This document shows, piece after piece, positions 28,741-36,896 of a stretch of DNA of 64,000 nucleotides (position 1 is its first letter; the number at the start of each line of letters is the position of its first letter). The position numbers were made by a program, and so were the translations under genes. A model generated the notes under the pieces. The model saw only the letters and a list, made by a program, of their open reading frames with translations. It was not told the DNA's origin and ran no database searches. This stretch comes from Hyphomicrobium sp. CS1BSMeth3 (GTDB lineage: Bacteria; Pseudomonadota; Alphaproteobacteria; Rhizobiales; Hyphomicrobiaceae): assembly GCF_900117415.1 (NCBI RefSeq), contig NZ_FPEI01000006.1, positions 1,860,001-1,924,000 on the forward strand, in the 5' to 3' direction.

Positions 28741-28862
28741 ACAATCCCCTCTCCCCGCTCTTGCGGGGAGAGGGTTAGGGTGAGGGGCGGCGGCATACGC
28801 CGACGTCGCATGTGTCGCCGCCCCTCATCCCGGCCTTCTCCCCGTGAGAACGGGGAGAAGGA
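28741..28862. repeat. Two REP-like palindromes
   Basis: Copy 3 (28744-28790) reads CCCTCTCCCCGCTCTTGCGGGGAGAGGG and then TTAGGGTGAGGGGCGGC. Copy 4 (28823-28862) reads CCCCTCATCCCGGCCTTCTCCCC-GTGAGAAC-GGGGAGAAGG in the opposite sense. They lie head to head between the FAD oxidase and hupE and belong to the same family as 7556-7792. Confidence 0.65.
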
Positions 28863-28953
28863 GCAGCAAACCTCCGCGCAAAGCGGCTTGATCCGCGGCC
28901 GCCCGCGCGGGCATGATGGCGCTCACGGCATACTGGCCCCAGACCATCCGAGG

Positions 28954-29589
28954 ATGAACATGACGCAGAACACGTTCAAGCGGCTTGGCCTCGCTGCGGT
29001 CCTTCTGATGGCTGGCATCAGCTCGGCGGCGGCACATCACGCCATGGGCGGCACGACACCGACCACGTTCATGGATGGATTCCTGTCCGGCATCGGCCAC
29101 CCGGTGATCGGCATCGACCATCTCGCCTTCATCGTTGCCATCGGCATCGCCGCGGCCTTCGTCAGCGGCGGCTTCGGCATCATCGCCGGCTTCATCGCGG
29201 CCTCCTCGATCGGCGTGCTCGCGCATGTCATCGAGCTGAACGTACCGCTCGTCGAGCTCCTCGTGGCCGCCAGCGTGATCGTGGCTGGTGCCGCCCTGGC
29301 CATCGGCCTCACGGGCGCGCGCGGTGGCTGGTTGATGCTCGCGATCATCGCCGGCCTCTTCCACGGCTATGCCTTCGGCGAGACGGTCGTCGGTGCCGAG
29401 CGTAATGTGATCGGCGGCTACCTGATCGGCCTCGCGATCATCCAGGCCGTCATTGCCACGCTCGCCATGCTGGCATCTCGTCGTTTCCTCGTATCGGCGG
29501 AGCAGAGCCCAATGGGTCTGCGCGCCGCCGGTGGCGCACTCACGGCGCTCGGGCTTTTCCTGCTCGTCATCAGTCTGGTGGAGACCTGA
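28954..29589 (+). CDS. HupE/UreJ-family metal (nickel/cobalt) permease
   Basis: 211 residues with a cleavable signal-like N-terminus ending AAAHH and about six further TM segments. The family motif HPVIGIDHLAF is present near residue 45, with GLFHGYAFGE further on. HupE and UreJ deliver nickel for hydrogenase or urease, and related proteins move cobalt. Neither hydrogenase nor urease genes are in the window. It lies 3 bp before the next gene (stop 29589, GTG at 29593), suggesting co-transcription. Confidence 0.85.
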   Translation: MNMTQNTFKRLGLAAVLLMAGISSAAAHHAMGGTTPTTFMDGFLSGIGHPVIGIDHLAFIVAIGIAAAFVSGGFGIIAGFIAASSIGVLAHVIELNVPLVELLVAASVIVAGAALAIGLTGARGGWLMLAIIAGLFHGYAFGETVVGAERNVIGGYLIGLAIIQAVIATLAMLASRRFLVSAEQSPMGLRAAGGALTALGLFLLVISLVET

Positions 29590-29592
29590 GCC

Positions 29593-29988
29593 GTGACGGC
29601 AGAGGCGAACACGGATCGCGTGATCGGGCTCTTCGAGCGTTTGCCGGCCCTCGTCGAGGCCAACGCGGATCTCGTCAAACGCGGCCGCTTTCTCACCACC
29701 GACTTCGCACTCGTCGTCGGCGCAACGCCGCTGCTCGTGCGCGTCGAGGCGGGCCGTGTGACTTCGGTCGCGCGCGGCCCCTTCCTGCTCAGGCCCTGGA
29801 CGTTCTCGATCACGGCCGCGCCCGAGACCTGGCTCAAGCTGCTGAAGCCCGTGCCCGATCCTGGCACGCACGACCTCATGGCGCTCTCGAAAGTCGGCCT
29901 CGCGCGCATCGAGGGCAACCTGCAGCCCTTCATGGCCAACCTTCAGGTCATCAAAGACATCGTCACTGCGCCGCGCGCGCTGATGTGA
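29593..29988 (+). CDS. SCP2-like hypothetical protein
   Basis: 131 residues starting at GTG 29593. The pattern LVVGATPLLVRVEAGRVTSVARGP ... FSITAAPETWLKLL ... LARIEGNLQPFMANLQVIKDI resembles the sterol-carrier-protein-2 fold, which binds lipids or hydrophobic ligands. There is no signal or TM. It is followed, 13 bp on, by an alpha/beta hydrolase gene and then a cyclase gene, so it may be a binding or accessory subunit of that pathway. The SCP2 link is by pattern only. Confidence 0.55.
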   Translation: MTAEANTDRVIGLFERLPALVEANADLVKRGRFLTTDFALVVGATPLLVRVEAGRVTSVARGPFLLRPWTFSITAAPETWLKLLKPVPDPGTHDLMALSKVGLARIEGNLQPFMANLQVIKDIVTAPRALM

Positions 29989-30001
29989 GGAGGCGCGGTC
30001 C

Positions 30002-30865
30002 ATGAAATCATCCCAGAAGGCCACCTTCGAGCCGATCAGCGGCCGCTACGCTCACCTCACGCTCTCCGGCCGCCCACATCGCCTCTACATCGAGGAGGCA
30101 GGCAGCGGCATCCCGCTCGTCTGCCTGCACACGGCCGGCGCCGATGGCCGCCAGTTCCGTCACATCCTCAATGACGCGACGATCACACGCGACTACCGCG
30201 TCATCGTCTTCGACATGCCCTGGCATGGAAAGTCGCTGCCGCCCACGGGCTTCGAGACCGAGGAGTACCAGCTCACGACCGCGAGCTACACGCAGATGGT
30301 GCTCGACGTGTGCGATGCGCTGGAGCTTGAGCGCCCCGTGGTCATGGGCTGCTCGATTGGCGGGCGTCTCGTGCTCAATCTCGCCGCCGATCATCCCGAG
30401 CGCTTCCGCGCGCTCATCGGCCTCGAGTCCGCCGCCCATCAGCAGCCCTGGTACGATACGGAATGGCTCCACCGGCCCGACGTGCACGGCGGCGAAGTCT
30501 GTGCCGCGCTCGTCTCGGGCATGATGGCACCGCAGAGCCCGGCCGAAAGCCGCCACGAGACGCTCTGGATGTACAAATGCGGCGGACCGGGCATCTTCAA
30601 GGGCGATCTCTACTTCTACCGCGTCGACGGCGATCTGCGCGAGAAGATCGCCCGCATCGATACGGCGCGCTGCCCGCTCTACATGCTCACGGGCGAGTAT
30701 GATTTCTCCTGCACGCCCGAGGACACGCAGCGCACGGCCGCGCAGATCAAAGGTGCCGACGTCACGATCATGAAGGAGCTCGGCCACTTCCCCATGAGCG
30801 AGAACCCGGCCCAGTTCCGCCGCTACATCCTGCCTGTGCTCGAGAAGATCAAGGCGGCGACTTAG
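30002..30865 (+). CDS. Alpha/beta hydrolase
   Basis: A 287-residue alpha/beta hydrolase. The nucleophile elbow is GCSIGG (Ser near 119), the acid is probably Asp in GEYDFSCTPED, and the catalytic His lies in ELGHFPMSENP. Oxyanion segment LVCLHTAGADGRQF is at about residues 39-52. It is in a tight operon with the SCP2-like and cyclase genes. The substrate is unknown; the context suggests cleavage of a ring, amide or ester intermediate. Confidence 0.87.
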   Translation: MKSSQKATFEPISGRYAHLTLSGRPHRLYIEEAGSGIPLVCLHTAGADGRQFRHILNDATITRDYRVIVFDMPWHGKSLPPTGFETEEYQLTTASYTQMVLDVCDALELERPVVMGCSIGGRLVLNLAADHPERFRALIGLESAAHQQPWYDTEWLHRPDVHGGEVCAALVSGMMAPQSPAESRHETLWMYKCGGPGIFKGDLYFYRVDGDLREKIARIDTARCPLYMLTGEYDFSCTPEDTQRTAAQIKGADVTIMKELGHFPMSENPAQFRRYILPVLEKIKAAT

Positions 30866-30889
30866 AGGCCCAACCGAGTCGGAGCAGCC

Positions 30890-31672
30890 ATGGCGCGCCG
30901 CATTGTCGATCTCTCCGTTGCGCTCGAAGCCGACATCGCCTCCGATCCTCCCGGCAACGAGCCGAAGATCACCTACATCGCGCACAAGGATCCGGCCGCG
31001 CTCTCGCGCATGCTGCCGCACTTTCCCGGGCTCACGGCTGAAGAGCTGCCGGGCGGCGAGGCCTGGGCCGTCGAGCAGCTCGTCGTCTCGACGCACAACG
31101 GCACGCATCTCGACGCGCCCTATCACTTCCACTCGACCATGGACGGGGGAAAACGCGCCTGGACCATCGACGAAGTGCCGCTCGAGTGGTGCATGGGCCG
31201 CGGTGTGAAGCTCGACTTCCGCCATCTGCCGGACGGCTACGTCGCAACGCCCGGCGATGTCGAGGCCGAGCTCGAGCGCGCGGGCGTCACGCTCCAGCCC
31301 TTCGACATCGTGCTCGTGAACACCGCCGCCGGCGCCCGCTACGGCGAACCCGACTACGTCTCACGCGGATGCGGCATGGGCCGCGCCGCAACGCTTTGGC
31401 TCACCGAGCGCGGCGTGAAGATCACCGGCACGGATGCCTGGAGCTGGGACGCCCCTTTTGTTCATACTGCGAAAAAGTACGCCACCACGCGCGATGCTTC
31501 CCTCATCTGGGAAGGACACCGCGCCGGTATCGAGCGCGCCTACTGCCACATAGAAAAGCTCGCGAACCTCGAGCAGCTTCCCGCGACCGGCTACACGGTC
31601 TGCTGCTTCCCCTTCAAGATCAAGCGCGCCTCGGCCGGCTTCACGCGCGTCGTCGCGATCTTCGAAACGTAA
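30890..31672 (+). CDS. Cyclase family protein (kynurenine formamidase-like metal hydrolase)
   Basis: 260 residues of the cyclase/KynB family. The metal-binding motif HNGTHLDAPYHF is near residue 66, and a second conserved region is GCGMGRAATLWLTERGVKITG. Members hydrolyse amides or lactones using Zn or Mn, for example N-formylkynurenine. No other kynurenine-pathway gene is present, so a function in tryptophan breakdown is not supported. Last gene of the 29593-31672 set. Confidence 0.83.
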   Translation: MARRIVDLSVALEADIASDPPGNEPKITYIAHKDPAALSRMLPHFPGLTAEELPGGEAWAVEQLVVSTHNGTHLDAPYHFHSTMDGGKRAWTIDEVPLEWCMGRGVKLDFRHLPDGYVATPGDVEAELERAGVTLQPFDIVLVNTAAGARYGEPDYVSRGCGMGRAATLWLTERGVKITGTDAWSWDAPFVHTAKKYATTRDASLIWEGHRAGIERAYCHIEKLANLEQLPATGYTVCCFPFKIKRASAGFTRVVAIFET

Positions 31673-31876
31673 GCCGGCGCATGAATCTGTGGCGCTCTGG
31701 CATCATTCTAAAAGAAACCCGCAGGCAACCGCCCTTCGGCCCCCTGGAATTTGAGCTGGCGCAAGCAGCCGCCGCAATCGGCGCCTGAGAGTTGGCTATA
31801 CTGCACGTCGATTCGGGATGGGCACTTCCCGCATCGCATCGGTTGCAGATGTTTCACTTGCAGGGAGCAGAGTGAC

Positions 31877-32374
31877 ATGAACAGGACGACGATGGGTCTT
31901 GCGGCAGGCCTTTTCGGCATCGGTATTGCAGCGGGCTTCGCGAGCGCGCCCTCGACGACCGCGCACGCGCAGGCAGCAAGATCGCTCATCGGCACGCTGA
32001 CCTGCAAGGGCGGCGCGCACGTCGGCATGATCGTCGGCTCGCAGCAGACACTGGATTGCTCCTATCAGCCAGTCGGCAACAGCCGCCCGCGCGGCTACAC
32101 CGCGACCATCACCAAGGTCGGCGTCGACATCGGCTTCAAGAACGAGACCACGCTAATCTGGCAGGTGATCGGCTCGACCGACATGCGCAAGGGCCCGCTG
32201 CTGGTCGGTGACTACGGCGGCGTCTCGGCGGAAGCCTCGGTCGCGCTTGGCGTCGGCGCCAATGCGCTCGTCGGCGGCAGCAACAAGTCGGTTGTGCTTC
32301 AGCCGATCAGCGTGCAGGGCCAGACAGGCCTCAATGTTGCGCTCGCCGTGACCAGCATGACGCTCCGCCGCTAA
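31877..32374 (+). CDS. Secreted DUF992 family protein
   Basis: 165 residues with a signal peptide (about 1-32, ending AHAQA) and a DUF992-type beta-rich domain. The segment LIGTLTCKGGAHVGMIVGSQQTLDCSY is the typical start of the domain, with two Cys. The Gly/Val-rich tail (SVALGVGANALVGGSNKSVVLQPISVQGQTGLNVALAVTSM) is also characteristic. Periplasmic, function unknown. The start is set at ATG 31877, after CAGGGAGCAGAG. Ends in a strong terminator. Confidence 0.85.
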   Translation: MNRTTMGLAAGLFGIGIAAGFASAPSTTAHAQAARSLIGTLTCKGGAHVGMIVGSQQTLDCSYQPVGNSRPRGYTATITKVGVDIGFKNETTLIWQVIGSTDMRKGPLLVGDYGGVSAEASVALGVGANALVGGSNKSVVLQPISVQGQTGLNVALAVTSMTLRR

Positions 32375-32402
32375 CACGAATTCGAGGGCGTTGGAAACAG
32401 AG

Positions 32403-32430
32403 CGGCCGGCACCCAAGGTGCCGGCCGTTT
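32403..32430 (+). terminator. Rho-independent terminator after the DUF992 gene
   Basis: An 11-bp stem CGGCCGGCACC/GGTGCCGGCCG with a CAA loop, then TTTCTGCT. It also stands between the convergent TPP enzyme gene and may stop both. Confidence 0.75.
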
Positions 32431-32446
32431 CTGCTCGTGGCGTCGA

Positions 32447-34093
32447 TCAGGTCGAGTAGTTCGTGAAGGCCGTCGTCGTCGCGCGCGCGTTATGATCGGT
32501 GACGACGCAGACGAGCGCGGGCTTGCCGGACTTCACCGCCTTCATGGCGCGTTCGAGCGCGGGGCGAATGTCGTCCGGCTTGTCGACCCACTCACCGTGA
32601 CCACCGAAGGCTTCGGCGAACTTGTCGAGGCGCGGATAGCCGAGATCGCGGCCCGGCTTCTCCTTGTTGGGATCGCCCGTCCAGCCACCGTTCTGGCTGA
32701 TGATCGTCAGGATCGGCAGGCCATGACGCACGGCCGTGTCGAACTCCATGGCGTTCATGCCGAACGAGCCGTCACCGTGCAACACGATCACCTGCTTGTC
32801 GGGGCAGGCGACCTTGGCGCCGATGCCGAACGGCATGCCAACGCCCATGGTGCCGAAGGCGCCCGAGTTGATGCGATGGCGCGCCGTGTATTGCGGAATG
32901 GCCTGGCGGCCATAGTTCAGGATCTCCTGCCCGTCCACGCAGAGCACGCAGTCGCGATCCATGAAGTCGCGTACTTCCTTGCACAAGCGCAGCGGGTGGA
33001 TCGGCGTTGCTGGATTGGAGAGCGTCTGCTCGGCCTCAGCCGTCTTCTGCACATTGCGCGCGCGCAGGCGCTCGCGCCACGTCTCGTAGGTCGCGGGCGT
33101 CACCTTGCCGGCAATCGCGGCCGTGAGCTGCTGGAAGGCGGCCCGCGCATCCGCGATCACGCCGACGGCCAGATTGCGCGGCGAGGATGCGATCTCGATC
33201 GGATCGATGTCCACGCGCACGATCTTCGCGTTGGCATTCCAGCGCGGTGGCGCGGCGTGGCCGATGATGTAGTTCATGCGCGTGCCGACGACGAGAATGA
33301 GATCGGCATCGCGGAAGGCGGCCGCGCGCGAGGTCAGGTAGCAGTATTTGTGGTCCTCCGGGATCACGCCACGGCCCTGCGGCGTCGTATAGAAGGGCAC
33401 GCCCGCCGCCTCGACGAAGGCCAGCATCTCGCGCTCGGCCTCGGACCACTGCACGCCCGAACCGGTAATCAGCACGGGGTTCTTGGCCTTCGAGAGCAAC
33501 TCGACGATAGCCGAGAGATCGTTCGCGCTGACTGCAGGCCGCGGCCGCTTCGCATGATCATAAGGATCCGGGTACTCGATCTTGGACTCGTCCACCTCGG
33601 CATAGAGGATGTCGCCGGGGCAATCGAGATAGACGGGGCCGGGCTTCCCGCTCATGGCGTGTTTGACCGCGAGATTGATCAGCTCGGGAATACGCTTCGT
33701 GTGGTGAATGCGGTCCGACCATTTCGTGCACGGCTTGAACATCGAGAGCTGGTCGATGTCCTGGAAAGCGCCGTGATGCCACGTCACGACCGGCGCGGCA
33801 CCGCCGAGCGCGATGACCGGTGTGCAGTCGGCCCAAGCGTGCGCAATGCCCGTAATGAGGTTCGTCACCGCCGGGCCCGAAGCCGCCATGCAGAACGCGG
33901 GCTTATTCAGCAGGCGCGCATAGGCGAAGCCGGCCATGGCAGCAGCTTGCTCATGACGCACGTCGACGCCGCGCAGCCCGAGCTTCATCGCCGATTTCTC
34001 GACGGCCATCATGGGGGCGCCCATGATGTAGAAGAAATCGCTTACGCCTTCGTTCTTCATCGCCTTCGCGATGATATCCGAGCCAATTGCCAT
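32447..34093 (-). CDS. TPP-dependent oxalyl-CoA decarboxylase / 2-hydroxyacyl-CoA lyase-like
   Basis: A 548-residue thiamine diphosphate enzyme of the acetolactate synthase/oxalyl-CoA decarboxylase class. The TPP-activating Glu lies in RHEQAAAMAGFAY (Glu48), and the Mg/TPP motif is GDGSFGMNAMEF followed by SQNGGWTGD. The neighbour upstream is a CaiB-type CoA-transferase, the classic companion of oxalyl-CoA decarboxylase and of bacterial 2-hydroxyacyl-CoA lyases. Either reaction is possible. The motif near the second TPP site (SQNGGW) is unlike E. coli acetolactate synthase, and no small regulatory subunit is present. Confidence 0.8.
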   Translation of the reverse strand: MAIGSDIIAKAMKNEGVSDFFYIMGAPMMAVEKSAMKLGLRGVDVRHEQAAAMAGFAYARLLNKPAFCMAASGPAVTNLITGIAHAWADCTPVIALGGAAPVVTWHHGAFQDIDQLSMFKPCTKWSDRIHHTKRIPELINLAVKHAMSGKPGPVYLDCPGDILYAEVDESKIEYPDPYDHAKRPRPAVSANDLSAIVELLSKAKNPVLITGSGVQWSEAEREMLAFVEAAGVPFYTTPQGRGVIPEDHKYCYLTSRAAAFRDADLILVVGTRMNYIIGHAAPPRWNANAKIVRVDIDPIEIASSPRNLAVGVIADARAAFQQLTAAIAGKVTPATYETWRERLRARNVQKTAEAEQTLSNPATPIHPLRLCKEVRDFMDRDCVLCVDGQEILNYGRQAIPQYTARHRINSGAFGTMGVGMPFGIGAKVACPDKQVIVLHGDGSFGMNAMEFDTAVRHGLPILTIISQNGGWTGDPNKEKPGRDLGYPRLDKFAEAFGGHGEWVDKPDDIRPALERAMKAVKSGKPALVCVVTDHNARATTTAFTNYST

Positions 34094-34141
34094 CGGGTGT
34101 TCCTCTCCAATCGAATTCAGTTTCAGCAGGCAGGTGCGGTG

Positions 34142-35380
34142 CTAAATGACCTGCTCTTTCTTGAGCGCGTCGAGATCGCCCTTCGACAAGCCGAGCCATT
34201 CGCCATAGACGTCGGCATTGTCGGCGCCGAGAATGGGCGAGGACTTCACCGGCACATAGCTGTCGGAAAGCTTCACCGGCCAGCCCGGAATGACCACCTT
34301 GCCACGCGCCGGGTGATCCACCTCGACGAAGATCTCGCGCTCGCGCATGCTCGGCTCGTTCATCAGCTCGTCCGTATCGAGCACGGCGCCGCACGGCACC
34401 CCCTGCTCGCCGAGGATCTGCATGGCCTCGTGCTTGGTGTAGTCCTTGGTCCAGGCCTGGATGTAGCCGTTGATCTCGTCGACGATCTTGACGCGAAGCT
34501 GAGGCGTCGCGAAGCGCTCGTCCGACTTCAGATCCTCACGACCAATCACCTTCAGCAGACGCTCCCACTGAATGTTATTGGCGCGGCTCGTATAGATATA
34601 GACGTAGTCATTGGGCCCGCCCGGCTTGCACTTGAAGACATCCGACGGCGCATTCGTGCCGAGCACGACCTGATTGCCCATGCGCGGGCAGGGCTTTTTG
34701 TGCAGGAGCTGCGAGGCGTAGGCGATGCGGCAGTAGTTGACCATCGCATCCTGCATCGCGACCTCGACCTTCTGGCCGCGGCCCGTGGCCGTGCGCTGGT
34801 AGAGCGCAGCGAGCACACCTATGCAAGCGTGCAGTCCCGTGCCGGTATCGCCGAGCGTGACGCCGGGCTTAATCGGCTTGCCGTCACCCTCGCCGGTGAT
34901 GCTCATCACGCCGCCGGCCGCCTGCGCGATCATGTCGAAGGCCAGATGCTTCTCGTATGGGCTCCCCTTTCCGAAGCCCTTGACCGTCGCATAGATGATG
35001 CGCGGATTGATGCGCGAAACCTCTTCGTATGAAAAGCCGAGCTTCTCGATCACGCCGGGCGCGAAGTTCTCGGCGAAGATGTCCGCCTTCGCGATCAGCT
35101 TGCGCAGCATGTCCTTGCCGCGCGCGTCCTTGAGATTGAGTGTGACCGAGCGCTTGTTGGCGTTGAGCAGCATGAAGTAGTAGCTGTCGACGCCCTTGAT
35201 ATCGGTCGACGCGCCGCGGCCCTGCTCGCCGCCAACCGGATTTTCGATCTTGATGACGTCGGCGCCGAGCCACGCGAGCGTCTCGGTGATCGACGTACCG
35301 GCCTCGAACTGCGTGAGATCGACGACCTTGATACCAGCAAGCGCAGTGCGCCCGGCTTCTTCCCTGCCTGGGGACGACAT
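34142..35380 (-). CDS. CaiB/BaiF-type CoA-transferase
   Basis: A 412-residue family III CoA-transferase. It has GIKVVDLTQFEAGTSITETLAWLGA, NPRIIYATVKGFG and the LGDTGTG segment with the likely catalytic Asp. It lies 48 bp upstream of the TPP enzyme on the same strand, so the transferase would activate the acid and the TPP enzyme would cleave the CoA ester. The start is placed at ATG 35380, which has GGGAGG a few bases upstream; the frame is open to 35446. Confidence 0.88.
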   Translation of the reverse strand: MSSPGREEAGRTALAGIKVVDLTQFEAGTSITETLAWLGADVIKIENPVGGEQGRGASTDIKGVDSYYFMLLNANKRSVTLNLKDARGKDMLRKLIAKADIFAENFAPGVIEKLGFSYEEVSRINPRIIYATVKGFGKGSPYEKHLAFDMIAQAAGGVMSITGEGDGKPIKPGVTLGDTGTGLHACIGVLAALYQRTATGRGQKVEVAMQDAMVNYCRIAYASQLLHKKPCPRMGNQVVLGTNAPSDVFKCKPGGPNDYVYIYTSRANNIQWERLLKVIGREDLKSDERFATPQLRVKIVDEINGYIQAWTKDYTKHEAMQILGEQGVPCGAVLDTDELMNEPSMREREIFVEVDHPARGKVVIPGWPVKLSDSYVPVKSSPILGADNADVYGEWLGLSKGDLDALKKEQVI

Positions 35381-35500
35381 GGCTCCTCCCGGAAGCTCGT
35401 TGTTTTGGCTATCCGGGAGTTTGCTTCGTGCGCGGAGCGTGCGCAAGACCGCAACGCCCCGTGCATGACAGGTAGACGATCGACCGCACGCCGTGGGGCA

Positions 35501-36886
35501 TCAAGCGCGCCGCTGCGGTCCCCAATCGACGATCCATACCGAGAATGCAGTTGCGGCGCCGTAGACCGCCATGGCGACGCCAACGAGCGCAAACAATTGC
35601 CACGCCGGCGCATTCGCGCTGACCAGCCATATTCCGCCGATGAGCACGACGAGAAGGCGCGCCGTTCCCGCGAGCACGGGCCCGAGGATTTTGCCCGAGC
35701 CCTGCGAAGCAAAATACAGACAAAGGCCGAGGCCGAACAGGCCATAGAACGGGCCGGCCCAGCGCAGGTACGTGCTCGCAGATGCGAGAATGGCTGGATC
35801 GCTCGTGAACAGGCCGGCCCAGAGCAACGGATAGAGCGCGACGATGAGGCCGATGAGCGTGAGCCCCGCGGTCGCGACCGCGCCCGCCATCCAGGCAACG
35901 CGCCGCGCCCGTGCGACATCTCCGGCGCCGACCGCCATACCGACCATCGGCACGCTGGCCACCCCGATCGCGAAGGTGATCGGGATCAGCAGGAACTCGA
36001 GCCGCGCGCCAATGCCATAGCCGGCGAGCGCGTCCGTACCGAGTGCCGAGACGAGGCGCGTGATGATGAGGATCGACAGAATTGTCTGCACCGGCGAGAT
36101 GCACGCGACCGCACCGACCTTGAGAATATCGCGCAGGATATCCCAGGAGACGGAGATACTGGACAACCGCAGCGTGATGCGCGCGCGCCCGGAAGCCAGG
36201 TGCCAATAGAGATAGAACGCCCCCGCGGAAAAGGCGATGACCTGACCGAGTGCGACACCGGCCATGCCGAGGCGCGGTACAGGCCCGAGGCCTAGTCCGA
36301 GCGTACCTCCGAGCACGATCTGTGCGCCCGCAACGGCAAGGAGCGCGACCGACGGCACCACCATGTTCCCCGTGCCCCGCAGGATGGATGCGAACGTATT
36401 CGCGAGCCAGATGGCCGGCGCGCCGAAGAACACGACATTCGAATAGGCAAGCGCCTCGGCAAGCACACCGTCGCGTCCCCCGAGAAGTGAATAGATCGGC
36501 GAACCAGCAAGCTGGAAGACGACGAAGAAGAAGATGCCGGCTGAGCTTCCGATCAGGAAGGCGTGCTGAGCGATCGCAGCCGCACGGTCCACATTGCCGG
36601 CCCCGAGCGCGCGGCTGACCGCCGAGGATATGCCGCCGCCCATGGCCCCGGCCGACATGGTCTGCTGGAGCATGACCATGGGAAAGACGAGCGCGAGGCC
36701 GGCGAGCGGCAACTTGCCGAGCAGGCCGACATAGGCGGTCTCGGCAATGGCGACGAGCGCGGTCGCCACCATCGCGATGCTCGTCGGCAGCGCGAGGCGC
36801 AGGAGCGTCGGCAGGATCGCTCCGGCAAGCAGCGGGTGGGGCGCTGCACCGCCTGCTGGCGGTGGCGCGATCGTCGTCGTGGTCAT
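35501..36886 (-). CDS. MATE-family efflux transporter
   Basis: A 461-residue protein with about 12 TM segments in two similar bundles, starting PLAGLALVFPMVMLQQTMSAGAMGGGISSAVSRALG, which resembles MATE Na+/H+-drug antiporters. It starts at ATG 36886 (MTTTTIAPPP), 10 bp after the MFS stop. It is the last gene of the marR-thioesterase-MFS-MATE unit, so it is likely controlled by the MarR protein encoded upstream. The substrate is unknown. Confidence 0.87.
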   Translation of the reverse strand: MTTTTIAPPPAGGAAPHPLLAGAILPTLLRLALPTSIAMVATALVAIAETAYVGLLGKLPLAGLALVFPMVMLQQTMSAGAMGGGISSAVSRALGAGNVDRAAAIAQHAFLIGSSAGIFFFVVFQLAGSPIYSLLGGRDGVLAEALAYSNVVFFGAPAIWLANTFASILRGTGNMVVPSVALLAVAGAQIVLGGTLGLGLGPVPRLGMAGVALGQVIAFSAGAFYLYWHLASGRARITLRLSSISVSWDILRDILKVGAVACISPVQTILSILIITRLVSALGTDALAGYGIGARLEFLLIPITFAIGVASVPMVGMAVGAGDVARARRVAWMAGAVATAGLTLIGLIVALYPLLWAGLFTSDPAILASASTYLRWAGPFYGLFGLGLCLYFASQGSGKILGPVLAGTARLLVVLIGGIWLVSANAPAWQLFALVGVAMAVYGAATAFSVWIVDWGPQRRA

Positions 36887-36896
36887 GTCAGCTCTC

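Noticed and set aside
32492-35032. An 846-codon plus-strand frame opposite the TPP enzyme and CoA-transferase
   Set aside because: It spans two real minus-strand genes with clear motifs; the plus frame has no recognisable domain and is a codon-bias shadow.
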